Assembly: GCF_040712315.1 (NCBI RefSeq)
Contig: NC_134013.1
Span: 80,482,001-80,546,000, forward strand
DNA: 64,000 bases
Origin: Castanea sativa
Lineage: Eukaryota > Streptophyta > Magnoliopsida > Fagales > Fagaceae
Reading direction: 5' to 3'
Positions 1 through 11,083 of this stretch are shown one piece after another (the first letter of the stretch is position 1; the number at the start of each line of letters is the position of its first letter). Position numbers and translations under genes: made by a program. A model generated the notes under the pieces. That model was not told where the DNA came from, did no database searches, and was given only the letters and a program-made list of their open reading frames with translations.

Positions 1-463
1 GGCTGTATATTGAACAAAATTTCCAATATGAATCATTTATCCCATTTTTTGTATTTTACCAATTACAATTTGTCATGTGTTTAATTGTTTTTTTCCATTT
101 TAAACTTTGGTTATTTTATAGGGGGGAGGGGTGATCTGTTGGTTTTTTTTATAAGGAATGTCAAATATACATGACAAGTTATAACTTATAATTGATAAAA
201 CGTAAAGTAGAACGCAAAAAAAGTGGACAGAGGACTTGTTTTCCAAAGTTTGTATGTACAGTAATATAGAACTTAATTTTGCTTCAATCCAACTTAAGAA
301 TTTTGACAGGCAGGCCAATCACACTGTCACAAGCCTAACAGAGATATTGTGATGTTTCTCTGATATAGCCTATAGAGATTATTTGACCCTCTTGAAATAA
401 GAAATGTGAGCTTGATAAAACATGAAAGAGACAAAACATGATGAGTGGGTTTGTTCCCGTGGG
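1..463. other. AT-rich intergenic sequence
   Basis: No coding exon, RNA gene or repeat boundary is recognisable here. The short open frames on the minus strand have no family resemblance and look like chance frames in AT-rich DNA. Confidence 0.5.
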
Positions 464-800
464 CAAGGTTTTTAGATCCAAACCGTTCATTGAACCGTAA
501 AAGGAAGAGGTTCAAGGTTTTTGAGGTCGAACCGAGGTTGAACCGTGATGACGTCATTATTAATTTTATAATTATTTAAAATATAAATAATTATATTAAA
601 TTAGTACAAATATTTAAAAAATTAACTAAAATGGTGCAATTGAATATAGAGATCTATTATTCCTTTATAGAAACAAAGAGATCTATCTTTCAAATGTATT
701 TTCTATATCATAATTCATAACCTTAAGAAATATTAAATCCTAGTATTTTTTTTACGTTGATTAGTTAAATTGTGATAATATTTAATGATATAATAATTAG

Positions 801-803
<3 letters not shown>

Positions 804-847
<44 letters not shown>
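804..847. repeat. (AT)n microsatellite
   Basis: About 22 uninterrupted AT dinucleotides are read directly from the sequence. Confidence 0.95.
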
Positions 848-849
<2 letters not shown>

Positions 850-931
850 TATTTGTGTAATTGTATTGCATGTCCACAACGTGGCACTTAAAAAATTACC
901 AATGCATTAATTTTTTTTTAAGAGAAATGAT

Positions 932-1105
932 ATATCCACAACATTTTCACAACATTTTTATAACAAATCCTAAGTAGCAGGTTGTTACTGGATATTATTG
1001 TTAGAGCAAAAAAGTAATCTTAGCGTTAGGTTCAAATTTGAACCAATAACAACTAACCACCTATAATTTATTGTAAAAATATTATAAAAATATTGTGGAC
1101 ATAAC
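932..1105. mobile_element. MITE, family 1, copy A
   Basis: Ends begin ATATCCACAACATTTTC and the reverse complement of the right end reads GTTATGTCCACAATATTTT, so the element is flanked by imperfect inverted repeats of about 28 bp. The interior has a recognisable core around TTCAAATTTGAACC. Related copies lie at 42040-42196 and 48385-48545. There is no coding capacity. Confidence 0.7.
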
Positions 1106-1970
1106 AACTTTTTTTTTTAAGTGATGAATGGATGATATTTGTATTGCATTGCATGTCTACAACGTGACCCACTAGTAATATAAGAATCAGCTCTTTTCTT
1201 TAAAATAAAAGCAAAATATAAAAAATTAAAAACTTCAACCAATAGCAAACCAAAACGTGGCACTCCAATAAATGCTCCCACCTACCCCACCTACTACCTT
1301 GACCACTTCTCTTTCTTTACTTTTGGCCGCTGAAGCAGTGAAGCCATAATTCATTATTCCAATCTTTCTCCTTTTTGTTCTTCTGTGAGCTCTCTATCTT
1401 TACTTTGGTCTTCGTCTTGGAGTAGCCTACATCTGTTTGCTGAATTTCTTCTCCACAATCAACAATTTGCTCTTTCATCAGCGGTCTCTTTGTGTTTGTG
1501 TTTGTGCTTCTGTTATCAATCAAAAAGAGTTCCTTCTCTTGATTATCAAAAAAAAAAAAAAAGCTCTCTGTCTCTCTCTGTAGCAGATTTGAAGATTGTG
1601 AATCACAAAAGCTTAAGCACTTCCAAAAATTGTCAGATCTCCTTCTGATTTTTCTTCTTCTTCGCTTTCTTTCATTTCTTTTTCATTTCTTCTAGATTTG
1701 ATCATAACTTCATACTGGTGTACCCAAAATTCACCAGAAAAGCTGAAGCAAAAAGAAACCGTCTGAACCTCAAAAATTGGTCACGGTTCTTAAAACCGTA
1801 CGGTCTGACCACGGTTTGCATGGGTCCATACTTTTTCTCATAAAGCGGTTCTTGAAGCTTAAAAAATTGCAAAACTGAGGGGTTTGTAGTTTTTTCGGTC
1901 AGTCCGTACGGTCCAGTCCGGGTTTCAAAACCTTGGCCATAGGGCTTAGTCCCCTTTCACTTCCCTTTTG

Positions 1971-1995
1971 CAAAAAAAAAAAAAAAAAAAAAAAA
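1971..1995 (+). repeat. Poly(A) tract
   Basis: A run of about 24 A residues follows the right end of the candidate TIR element. It could be a retroposon tail, but no body is recognisable upstream. Confidence 0.7.
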
Positions 1996-2362
1996 TGTTA
2001 TAATGATGAGTAGCAGTTTGTGTGCACTTGCATAGCAGTTTTCCCTTTAGTTTTCTTTCATTTCTAAATAAATAGATTCACAGAAGAAAATTTGTAGAAG
2101 GATTTGAAATGTGAATTCATGGACTCTTGTTTGAGAAGGACAGATATAGGCATAAACCATGTAAATTTTAAGTAGTAACTGCCCGAGAAAGCACCCAATT
2201 ATCATTATTGATGACCTGAAACACATTGCAACAGTGCAGCTTCTTCTACTTGTCATAAGACATCTTAGTTCTGATAGTCTCCACATCATCGAAATCAATC
2301 CAAATCGATCTTGTAATGCAGTAATTTACAACATTTAACATTGAATATTGTTTTAGCATTAT

Positions 2363-3174
2363 TGTTGGTGTAAATTTTTAGACCCCTTAACACAATATGT
2401 TTATCCTAATCTTAAGCCAAGTTGATTAACAAATTCGTTAATTAAAACTAGATTAAACAAATATGTGTAAAACAAATATAATGCGGAAAGTAAAGAACAC
2501 AAAGATTTGATGACCTAGGAAAACCAAACCAGTAAAAAACTTGGAGAGGATAACCTAGCTATCCTCAAGGTAAAACAAATCCACTATGAAAGAATTGAAG
2601 TTTGTACAATAGAACTTAGAGCACTAACATCCTATTGCTACCTCGAGTAGAAAACTTACTACCACGATCACGTGACATCTCCGAGTTCACAGACTACTTC
2701 TTTCTTTGATCCACTACAACTAGAAGTTCTCCTACTTGTGACTTTGAGACTTCACTCAAAGGTTTCAGATCTTCTTTAAGTTCTTTATGTAGCAACTGAA
2801 GCGATCACCAAGTTCTTGACATGAATCTTGATCTTGATAACCCTAAGTATGTATGAAGGTAAACACCTCTAGATCTCACAAGAGATTCAATACACAGCAC
2901 ATCAAAGACCTCTAAAATGTAGCTAGGATTTTTCCTTTTATATGTGAAGTAAAACATAAAACCCTACACGTTAAACGGGTTTGGGCCGAATTGGAAATTC
3001 TGCAGAAAATTAAATTTGCATGATTCTCGATCGATCGAATCTAATTTTCGATCGATCGAGCCTTGCAAAATTTGTCCAATAATTTCTGCAATCACTCGAT
3101 TCCAATTTTACAATTAAACAAACTTTGATCAAGCCTAAACCTAGACTCTATGTTTTGATCATGGTTTGCCAACA
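2363..3174. mobile_element. Solo LTR (812 bp) with perfect target-site duplication
   Basis: The segment starts TGTTGGTG and ends TTTGCCAACA, giving the TG...CA inverted termini of an LTR. It is flanked by CATTAT on both sides (2357-2362 and 3175-3180). There is no internal coding sequence, which fits a solo LTR left by unequal recombination. It contains the palindromic TCGATCGATCGA-type words seen in other LTRs of this window. It interrupts the GH18 pseudogene. Confidence 0.85.
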
Positions 3175-3226
3175 CATTATATATTGAAATTCTAATACAT
3201 TAGTCCCTAAGGACTTAGAACCTAAT

Positions 3227-3967
3227 AGTTGGAAAAGATAGTATGGAGTGAATAAGATATTGACTCCTAATGTGACCACTTGAACATGATATTAAAGTGG
3301 TGAAAATTCTTGAGTTGTGACCACTTGAACATGATATTAAAGTGATGAAAATCCTTGAGTCCCACATTGAAAATAATAAAGAATATGAGTTTTGGGCTGA
3401 ATATTGGGTTGGGCTTTAGGAATGTATGGACTAGGCTCACTTATACAACTAATAATAATATTTTATTATTTTATTTTTGAGTCAATAAGCTGTATACATC
3501 AGTTATTTCTGAAACAGTATTTTTATTTTAAGTTACATATAATTTCATAGTCCCTCATTCATGAAAAAAAAAAAACGCATTTGAGAAACTCTTCCAGAGA
3601 GAATATTTTTGTGCATTAATTTGAGTCAAAGAGAGAAAAAGAGACATAGAGTAGTTCGCAGAGCCCGGACCTTGTGTGCTTTTTCTCTGTACTGTAGATG
3701 TCCGTGTGTCTCAAAGCACCACAGATTGTGTAAGGAGCGAAATCTACTTTAAGGAGATTGTGTCAAACACAAGACTTAATCTGATTTATTCATCCTTCAC
3801 ACATTTGGTCTGTGAGTTTTTAATTATTTGTAGATTTCTTCTTATATATACAGTATCTAATTATTGCTTTTGTCTATCACATCTATTTGTATTATTGTTT
3901 ATATTTAGATCTGTTTGTTATTCTTTTTTGTTAATCACAAAAGTAAATTGTTAAAATATATCCAATA
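3227..3967 (+). repeat. 5' LTR of copia element
   Basis: It aligns with 8219-8980 over its whole length, with many small differences. It contains a short internal duplication (GTGACCACTTGAACATGATA twice), which both LTRs share. Confidence 0.9.
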
Positions 3968-4501
3968 ATCTTAAAGCAGACTCATATATTTTAATTTATT
4001 TTTGTGACATATGGTGAAAGGAATTTCGGGTTTGTTGAAAATCGTTATCGGCAACTGTTTATACTTTGTGCAAAACTAGGTTTGTGTTTATTGTTTATCG
4101 TGTATATTTATCTACTTGTTTATTTTATAAAGTTAAATTGTGAACTTTGATTTTTTTGATAACGTTGATTCTCGTGTTGGACTGCGCATTGTTTTATATA
4201 TTGTTTTGTTAGTTGATCTTTCTTTCTTCTTGATTATTTTATTATATTAGGGCTTTTTTTGTCTTATTTGAATCTTTGTTGGACTGGGCATTGTGTAGAT
4301 TTATTTGTTGGTTAGTATGCATTGTGCCTGCACTGTTTCTACAATTTGGTTTTGAAAAATAGTTGAGTTAAGTTGACTTTCTTTTTTACACAATAATATA
4401 TTTGAAAGTTAATAATTATATTTCTCTCTTAAATTTGGTTGCTTTTGAAAATTCAATTGCTTGAATTTTGTTGAACACTGATGTCAAATAAATTGTTGTG
4501 A

Positions 4502-7500
4502 ATTGTGGCTCAAACTGACATGAACCTTTCTGCGGTGATTTCTGAAGTGAACTTGATAGGAGGAAATACCAAGGAATGGTGGGTGGACATTGGGGCTACT
4601 CGCCTTGTATGCTCAGAAAAGAAAATTTTTTCTACGTATAATCCTGTGGGTAATGGAGAAAAAATTGTCATGGGTAATTCTTCAACCTCTAAGATTGAAG
4701 GAAATGGAAAGGTAGTGCTAAAGATGACTACGGGGAAATATCTTACTTTGAAGGATGTACTGCATATGCCAGACATTCAAAAGCACCTTATATCTGGCTT
4801 ATTGTTAAGCAAGAATGGTTTTAAGTTGGTTTTTGAGTCTGATAAATTTTCACTCTTTAAGAGTGAAATGTATGTGGGCAAATGATATTTGAGCAATGAC
4901 TTGTTTAAGATGAATGTAATGACTATTTTTCCCACTATGGATAATAATAAAAGTGCATCTTTTGTTTACATGCTTGAGTCATCTAATGTATGACATGGTA
5001 GATTGGGTCATGTTAATTATCATACTTTATATAGACTAATCAATTTAAATTTATTACCTAAATTTGAAATTGATTTTTATCATAAATGTGAAACTTTTGT
5101 GGAAGTTAAGATAGCTAGAGCATCTTTTAATTCAGTTGAAAGAAGCATTGAACCTCTAAATTTAATACATAGTGATGTATGTGACATGAAATTTGTACAA
5201 ACTAGAGGTGGTAAGAAATATTTCATCACTTTCATAGATGACTGCATTAGATATCGTTATGTGTACTTACTGAGGAGCAAGAATGAGGCAATTGAGGCAT
5301 TCATGCAATATAAGAATGAGGTTGAAAATCAACTCAACAAAAAGATTAAGGTTCTAAGGAGTGATAGAGGTGGGGAATATGAATCACCTTTTGGTGTGGA
5401 TTATTTTGACACATATTCACCTGTTACAAGAATAACTCCACTCGGATGTTGATAGCTATTGCAGTGTTGCATAACCTTGAGATACAACAAATGGATGTAA
5501 AAAATGCATTCTTAAATGGTGAATTAAATGAGGAGATTTATATGGAATAACCTGAGGGGTTCATTGTTCCTAGTCAAGAAAAGAAAGTGTGCAAGCTTGT
5601 TAAATCTCTTTATGGATTAAAACAAGCTCCAAAACAATGGCATGCAAAATTTGACAATGCAATGATGTCAAATGGGTTTAGAATCAATGGGTGTGACAAA
5701 TGTGTGTATATTAAAGATACCGCAAATGACTATGTCATTGTGTGTCTTTATGTTGATGATATGCTCATTATGGTTAGCAATAATGATATCATTAAAGCTA
5801 TCAAGAGAATGTTGACTAGTGAGTTCAACATGAAAGATTTTAGTGTTGCAGATGTGATACTAGGAATGAAGATTTCTAGAAAATCTGATGGATTTGTCTT
5901 ATGTCAATCACATTATGTTAAGAAATTTCTTGAGAAATTCAAGAAATATGATGACAGTCCAGTGAGAACACCTATAGATGTAAATTTACATCTAACTAAG
6001 AATAAAGGGTAAGGAATATCTCAATTGGAGTATTTGAGAATAATAGGCAATCTTATGTATATAATGAACTGCATTAGACCAGACATAGGATATTCTGTCA
6101 ACAAGTTAAGTAGATACACTAGTAATCCAGGGGAAGACCACTGGAAGGCATGAGTAATGGTTTTGAGGTATTTGAAATACCTATAGGTTGCACTACACTC
6201 AGTATCCAGCTGTACTAGGAGGGTATAGTGATGCTAATTGGATATTCGACACAAAAGACACCAAATCCACGAGTGGATATGTCTTTAAACTTGGTGGTGC
6301 AGCGGTATCTTGGAAGTCTTCTAAACAAACATGCATTGCTAGATCCACAATAGAATCAAAATTTATCACATTGGACAAAGCAGGAGAAGAAGCAGGGTGG
6401 CTTCGTCATTTCTTGGAGGATATGCCAATGTGGATGAAACTTGTGCCCTCAATTTTTATACATTGTGATAGAAAATCAAGTATAGGTAGGGCACAGAGTC
6501 ATATATACAACGGCAAGTCTCGACATATACGTATGTTGGGAAAATTAGACCCTAGTTGATAGAATTAACAAATTTTTAATCCAAGTTGTTAATTAGGTTT
6601 ATTATGAATAAAACTTGTTAAAATAAACAAACATCAATATTATGTTAAAATCATGCAGCAGAAAAATAAGTAAGACAAGATATGATGACCATAGAAAACC
6701 AATGAAACTAACTAGTTTTACAGTAAAAAACTTGGGGGGAAACATTCCTAAAAAGCAATCCACTATAGTAAAGAGAAGTTTTAGATCTAGTACAAAACCT
6801 TTGTCTCTAGACTCTACAATCCTCATAGATGAACTTACAACAAAAACTTTTGTCTTTGAACTCTTCAATATATGAACGCCACCCTTTTGATGCACGGATC
6901 TCAGTACGTAACTAACTCACCAACTTGAGGAAGAGGAATGTTGGTTGCAAATTTTTTCACTTCATTAACAATGAAGATCAAGAAGCGCTTGGTTATAAAA
7001 CCTTAAGGCGCAAATACGCAATAGCTTCTTTCAGAGAGAATAAGGTATCGGTCACCTTTTGCATGTGTTCTCCTTGTATTCTCTTATGTGACGACTTTTA
7101 AAATAAGCCTTATATATGTCTAGGGTTGTGAGAAAAGAAACTCTACACATACATGTCAGCATGGGCCGAAAATCAAATCTAGAAATCTGAATTTCGTAAA
7201 GTTCGATAGATACAGCTGTCGAGCTAGCTGTCAAGACCTCGATAGATAGCTGTTTGTCGAGCAGCTGTCGAGCTTTTATGAATCAACACTTCTTCACTTG
7301 TTCTTGGAAATATTTGCATGGCTTCAATACTAAACTTGAACTCTTGTTTTTTGAAGTATTAAACACATCCTAGATCTACCCAAATACAAGTAAAGTGCGT
7401 TTTGTCAAAAGATTAGCCAATTACATAAAATAATGACATATGTTCCTAACATGTAAAACACATATTTCCTAACAACGTTGAAGACAAAATACCATGAGGT

Positions 7501-7632
7501 AGATGCTCTCTAATGGAATTATTTCCATTGACTTCATAAAGTCGAAAGAGAATACAGTAGATCTGTTAACCAAAGGTTTGAGTAGAGAGTAAATAAACTG
7601 CTCATCGAGGAGAATGGGGTTAAAGCCTATGA
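4502..7632 (+). pseudogene. copia pol remnant (protease, integrase, RT, RNase H)
   Basis: Protease-like frame 4505-4885 carries WWVDIGAT, where copia proteases have D-S/T-G, so the active-site triad is altered. Frame 5003-5452 has the GAG-pre-integrase H motif (GHVNYHTL) and the start of the integrase core (HSDVCDM, FIDD, SDRGGEYE), then jumps straight to an RT-like segment (DTYSPVTR), which shows an internal deletion of the integrase C-terminus. Frame 5587-6012 is RT with LYGLKQAP and the catalytic YVDD. Frame 6188-6559 is RNase H (GYSDANW, TSGYVF) ending at KSRHIR, where the nested LTR begins. The C-terminal tail resumes after 7474 (LLTKGLSRE near 7560-7590). Multiple stops and frameshifts make it non-functional. 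Confidence 0.9.
6534..7474. mobile_element. Nested solo LTR-like insertion (941 bp)
   Basis: It begins TGTTGGGAAAATTAGACC and ends ATTTCCTAACA, with TGTT...AACA termini. It is flanked by ACGTA (6529-6533) and ACGTT (7475-7479), a 4-of-5 match as expected of an aged 5-bp duplication. It splits the RNase H codons after SRHIR. Its right half resembles 29570-29932 and the LTRs at 30808 and 37289 (shared words such as CACTTCTTCACTTGTTCTTGG). A TCGATAGATA/CTGTCGAG-rich module lies at 7200-7275. Confidence 0.8.
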
Positions 7633-8218
7633 CCTAAAGTTTCCATGACGGTAACCTCACCTAGTTGACTAGAGATCCCAAGATCTGGGTTTTCAAAGGG
7701 ACAACAAAATTGTGGAGACTAGTTTTATCACTATGGAGATTACATCTCCCACTTATTACTATGATGAAATAGTGATGCCTGTAAGCGATGTTTAGGGTAA
7801 GCTTTGCTTTTAATGATTCTTATATCTTGGAATTCCAAGTGGGGTATAGCAGGATACTCTTAATAAGAGTCACCTATATGAGTTTGAAGTGGGCTGCTTC
7901 CATGAGAGTTTCAAGACTGAATTCTCTAAAGCACTTCATGAATTTACTAGGATATGTTTAGGGCCAAAATGAACACAACTATAAGAACGAAATATGTTTG
8001 AAAAGGAATTATGTGAATTTTATTGTTTTAGTATACACAAACGACTGAACAGTTCAAGACATCATGTTCACTAGTTAGCCAGTATATCTGATAGTCTTTC
8101 ACAAAGGAAAGTTCAAAGCCAAAAGTTACTTCTCTCGATACAGTAACTTTTCTTCTACTCTCTACGTGTCTGTATCATCATTTGCATTGTTTTATCAATT
8201 TCCATTCATGTGGGGGAT

Positions 8219-8980
8219 TGTTGGAAAAAATAGTATGGAATGAATAAGAAATTGACTCCTAATGTGACCACTTGAGCATGATATTAAAGTGGTGAAAATC
8301 CTTGAGTTGTGACCACTTGAACATGATATTAAAGTGGTGAAAATCCTTGAGTCCCACATTGGAAATGATAGAGAATATAAGGTTTGGGCTGGATATTGGG
8401 TTGGGCTTTAGCCATTCATGGACTGGGCCCACTTATCCAATTAATAATAATATTTTATTATTTTATTTTTGAGTCAGTAAGTCTATATACAACAGTTATC
8501 TCTGAAATAGTGTTTTTGTTTTAAGTTACATATAATTTCATAGTCTCTCATTCATGAAAAAAAAAAAAACGCATTTGAGAAATTCTTCTAGAGAGAATAT
8601 TTTTGTGCATTCATTTTAGTCAAAGAGAGAGAAAGAGACATAGAGTAGTTCATAGAGCCCGGACCTTGTGTGCTTCTTCTCCGTGCTGTAGATCATTTTA
8701 TCCTAGGAGGCAGACGTCTGTAAGTCTCAAAGCATCACAGATTGTGTGAGGGGCGAAATATGCTTTAAGGAGATTGTGTCAAACACAAGACTTGATCTGA
8801 TTCATTTATCCTTCACGCATTTGGTCTGTGAGTTTTTAACTATTTGCAAATTTCTTCTTCTATATATACAATATCTAATTATTGCTTTTGCCTATCACAT
8901 CTATTTGTATTATTGTTTATATTTAGATCTGTATGTTATTCTTTTTTATTAATCACAAAAGTAAATTGTTATATCCAACA
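8219..8980 (+). repeat. 3' LTR of copia element
   Basis: Starts TGTTGGAAAAAATAG and ends ATATCCAACA. It is somewhat longer than the 5' LTR because of a small indel (around 8696-8716). Confidence 0.9.
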
Positions 8981-9849
8981 ATTATAACTTCGAATATGCC
9001 ACTTGATGTACTTGTAACTCATGGGTCTAACTGGTGTTTCAACCCACCCTGATGATGGTGCACCAATAGCATTCTCTTTTGGGATTCACAAGTATCCAAT
9101 CGTATCCGTGGTAAGATAAACCAGAAACTAGCTTATTAGCTGGAAATCCTTTAGCCAACATAATCTTATGCCATCATCAGTGTTCACAAGGCTTGATGAA
9201 TCATATAAAACAACATGAGCATGAATAGATTTCTCATTTGAAGGCAGATGATAGCCATAGCCCATATGCCACAACATGTGCCCAATCCATATTTTTTTTG
9301 TATTGAGTCAATTGGGTAACTCTTAAATTCAAAACTTGGCAAGTAATGAAGGGCCATCTTTAATATCAATTTTGACTTGCCTGAGTTTGTTGACTTAAGA
9401 GTTCATAGCAGGTCGCCACTCTTCCAACAGGATTCCCATGTTGGTCATGTCCAAGTTCGTGTTAGGCCAAAGCCAGAACAAATCTATACCTTGAAACCCA
9501 TATTGCCTTGCATTCTTTAATTGAGGATTCAATGAAAGACTTTCTGTAAGAAGATTGGTTAAGCATTGAAGACAATACTGAATTGTCAACTTTTTCACCC
9601 GACATGTATTTAGCAGTTGTAGCTTGTACATTCCAGATAGATTAAAGTGCAACAACCAAATACGTTTGACAATGTTTGTGAAGCTAGAAAAGTATTGTTC
9701 CTGTTCTGAGGGTATGGAAAGTGGTGGAGCTGACATTAGCAAAGGCAGGCACATATAAGGTGTTTGAACAAAGCAGAATTTCTATAACGAATCGGGGATT
9801 CACTGCCAGCAAACCAGTAACCAGATTTAATCCAAGGTAAGCATTACAA

Positions 9850-10480
9850 TGGTGCAATTAATAGGAATGTATCAAGATGAAGAAGAGGGGGTGCTATTCT
9901 CGGATGCCACGGAAAGATAGCTAGTTAGTATCTTCTATCAAAAACGGCTTTGTGGAATTTGAATGCAGCTAAGAAAATATAACTGTGGACGTGGCAAGCA
10001 TGTAAAGAAGTCCTGCCTACAAAAGCCAATTGTATAAAAGATCACAAATGATGACGTGAGAAAGATATAGCAAAGAGATGCAAACAAAATTGCATGCATG
10101 CGTTATGAGTTTGCCAGAAATTCATGAAGACTTGAGGGCTAGACAGCAAGTGCAGAGAATCGCAAGAAATAGTCGTGGGAGCAGAGGAATATCTAAAGAA
10201 ATATCAAGAACACATATAAAGCAAGTGAGCAAAAATACAATTATCCTATGAACTCCACCAATACAAGGCATATATATAATTAACACTGATGGTGCCATGT
10301 TTCAAGACATTAAAGAAGCGGCGATAGTAGGGGTAGTAATATCTTAAATAACATAACACATTTCTTTTGATCTTTTTTGCTCAACTCTACCATTATCATC
10401 CTCCCAACGTTTGACTTTGATGGCAGCAACATACAGTTATATGCCCCCAACAATATGGATATGGATATGGGTATGGGAAC
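9850..10480 (+). pseudogene. LINE 3'-end fragment (RT zinc-binding / RNase H remnant), copy A
   Basis: The plus strand reads a degenerate LINE zinc-binding segment (WTWQACKEVLPTKAN near 9990-10030). Around 10250-10330 follows the start of the RNase H domain (TPPIQGIYIINTDGAMF), the place where the first catalytic Asp lies. It then runs into non-coding DNA. A related but internally deleted copy lies at 48163-48670, beside another chitinase-RLK remnant, so both probably belong to one duplicated unit. There is no intact frame. Confidence 0.65.
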
Positions 10481-11083
10481 ATATTTCTTTTGTTGGTTAT
10501 TGGATATTCTTTCCTTGTTAATAAAAATAAATTAAATTAAATTACCAATTGTACTAAAAGTTTTATAGGTTAGAAAAGACGAATTTAATCATTTGACAAA
10601 TATTCTAACAATCTCTTTATGTGTGTGGGTCTAAAGATTCTAAACTCATCATTCATAATTGGGGCCCAATATGTGAGATTTTTAATTTTTAAATGGGAGG
10701 AACTGAGGATCACATGATACATGATAATTTACTGATTGTTCCAAAAACTTGAACTATTTAAGAAATTGTGAATTTATCATTAAATAAAAATGCTAATGCA
10801 AGATTAAGGTAACTTTACAGCATAAAAAATGTCATGGAGTTGAGAAGAACAATAATTTGGGTTCTTTGGGCAATATGGGAGACTCATTTGCCCTTTTAAC
10901 ATGGGAATCACTCGAGGCAACTTGGATAGAAGGATTATCTTTATTTGGCCAAAGGAAAATGAAGGCATTAAGGTGTATGAATTTACGATAAGGCTTCCTT
11001 AGCACAAATATTAACATGAAGTAAGAATAATCAAAGCTTTACATTTTCTTTCATACTTTAAATATTTCCACAGTCATCAGCAC
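10481..11083. other. Intergenic, no feature recognised
   Basis: AT-rich DNA between a LINE fragment and the 3' end of the second chitinase-RLK copy. The minus-strand open frame at 10832-11017 has no recognisable domain. Confidence 0.5.

Larger units (their letters stand above)
464..1935. mobile_element. Possible non-autonomous TIR element with promoter-like interior
   Basis: The left end begins CAAGGTTTTTAGATCC and the right end finishes with AAAACCTTG preceded by a GGTTT/CCGG-rich stretch, giving imperfect terminal inverted repeats. Subterminal AACCG/CGGTT words recur near both ends (480-555 and 1785-1930). Between them lie an (AT)n run, a small MITE (932-1105) and a CT-rich stretch (1300-1700) that resembles a plant promoter and 5' leader. 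I see no transposase and no clear target-site duplication, so the boundaries and the class (hAT or Mutator type) are uncertain. Confidence 0.4.
3227..8980 (+). mobile_element. Decayed Ty1/copia retrotransposon
   Basis: Two long direct repeats (3227-3967 and 8219-8980) flank remnants of a copia pol gene in the order protease, integrase, reverse transcriptase, RNase H. Termini are TGTTGGAA...TCCAACA, clearest in the 3' copy. A purine run TGGGGGAT lies directly before the 3' LTR and fits a polypurine tract. The tRNA-iMet primer site expected after the 5' LTR is not recognisable and no gag is seen. No exact target-site duplication is visible (CTAAT on the left, ATTAT on the right). A 941-bp LTR-like element is inserted in the RNase H region. 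The whole element sits inside the GH18 pseudogene. Confidence 0.9.
2180..9838 (-). pseudogene. GH18 chitinase-like pseudogene (chitinase-RLK copy 1), split by two insertions
   Basis: Reading the minus strand from 9838, a GH18 class V chitinase-like domain starts with a YWFAGSESP-type N-terminus and continues to WHIRSYN at 8981. There the copia element begins. A short remnant lies at 3175-3226, then a solo LTR, and the domain resumes at 2362 with WIDFDDVETIRTK and ends near FQVINNDNWVLSRA (2180). Several frameshifts and stops (for example after MSYDK and after MNS) show it is dead. The usual GH18 catalytic segment DxDxE reads GIDLFWLWP here, so the second Asp and the Glu are already replaced. 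Tobacco CHRK1, a chitinase-domain receptor kinase, also lacks the catalytic Glu, so this may be a receptor ectodomain rather than an enzyme. No matching kinase half is seen to its left. Family call firm; exact exon limits approximate. Confidence 0.8.

Noticed and set aside
1385..1648. Small gene of 87 codons
   Set aside because: The stretch is a CT-rich leader-like sequence; the frame is Ser/Leu-rich by composition and has no family resemblance.
3221..8985. Target-site duplication of the first copia element
   Set aside because: Flanks CTAAT and ATTAT do not match convincingly; I left the element without a claimed duplication.
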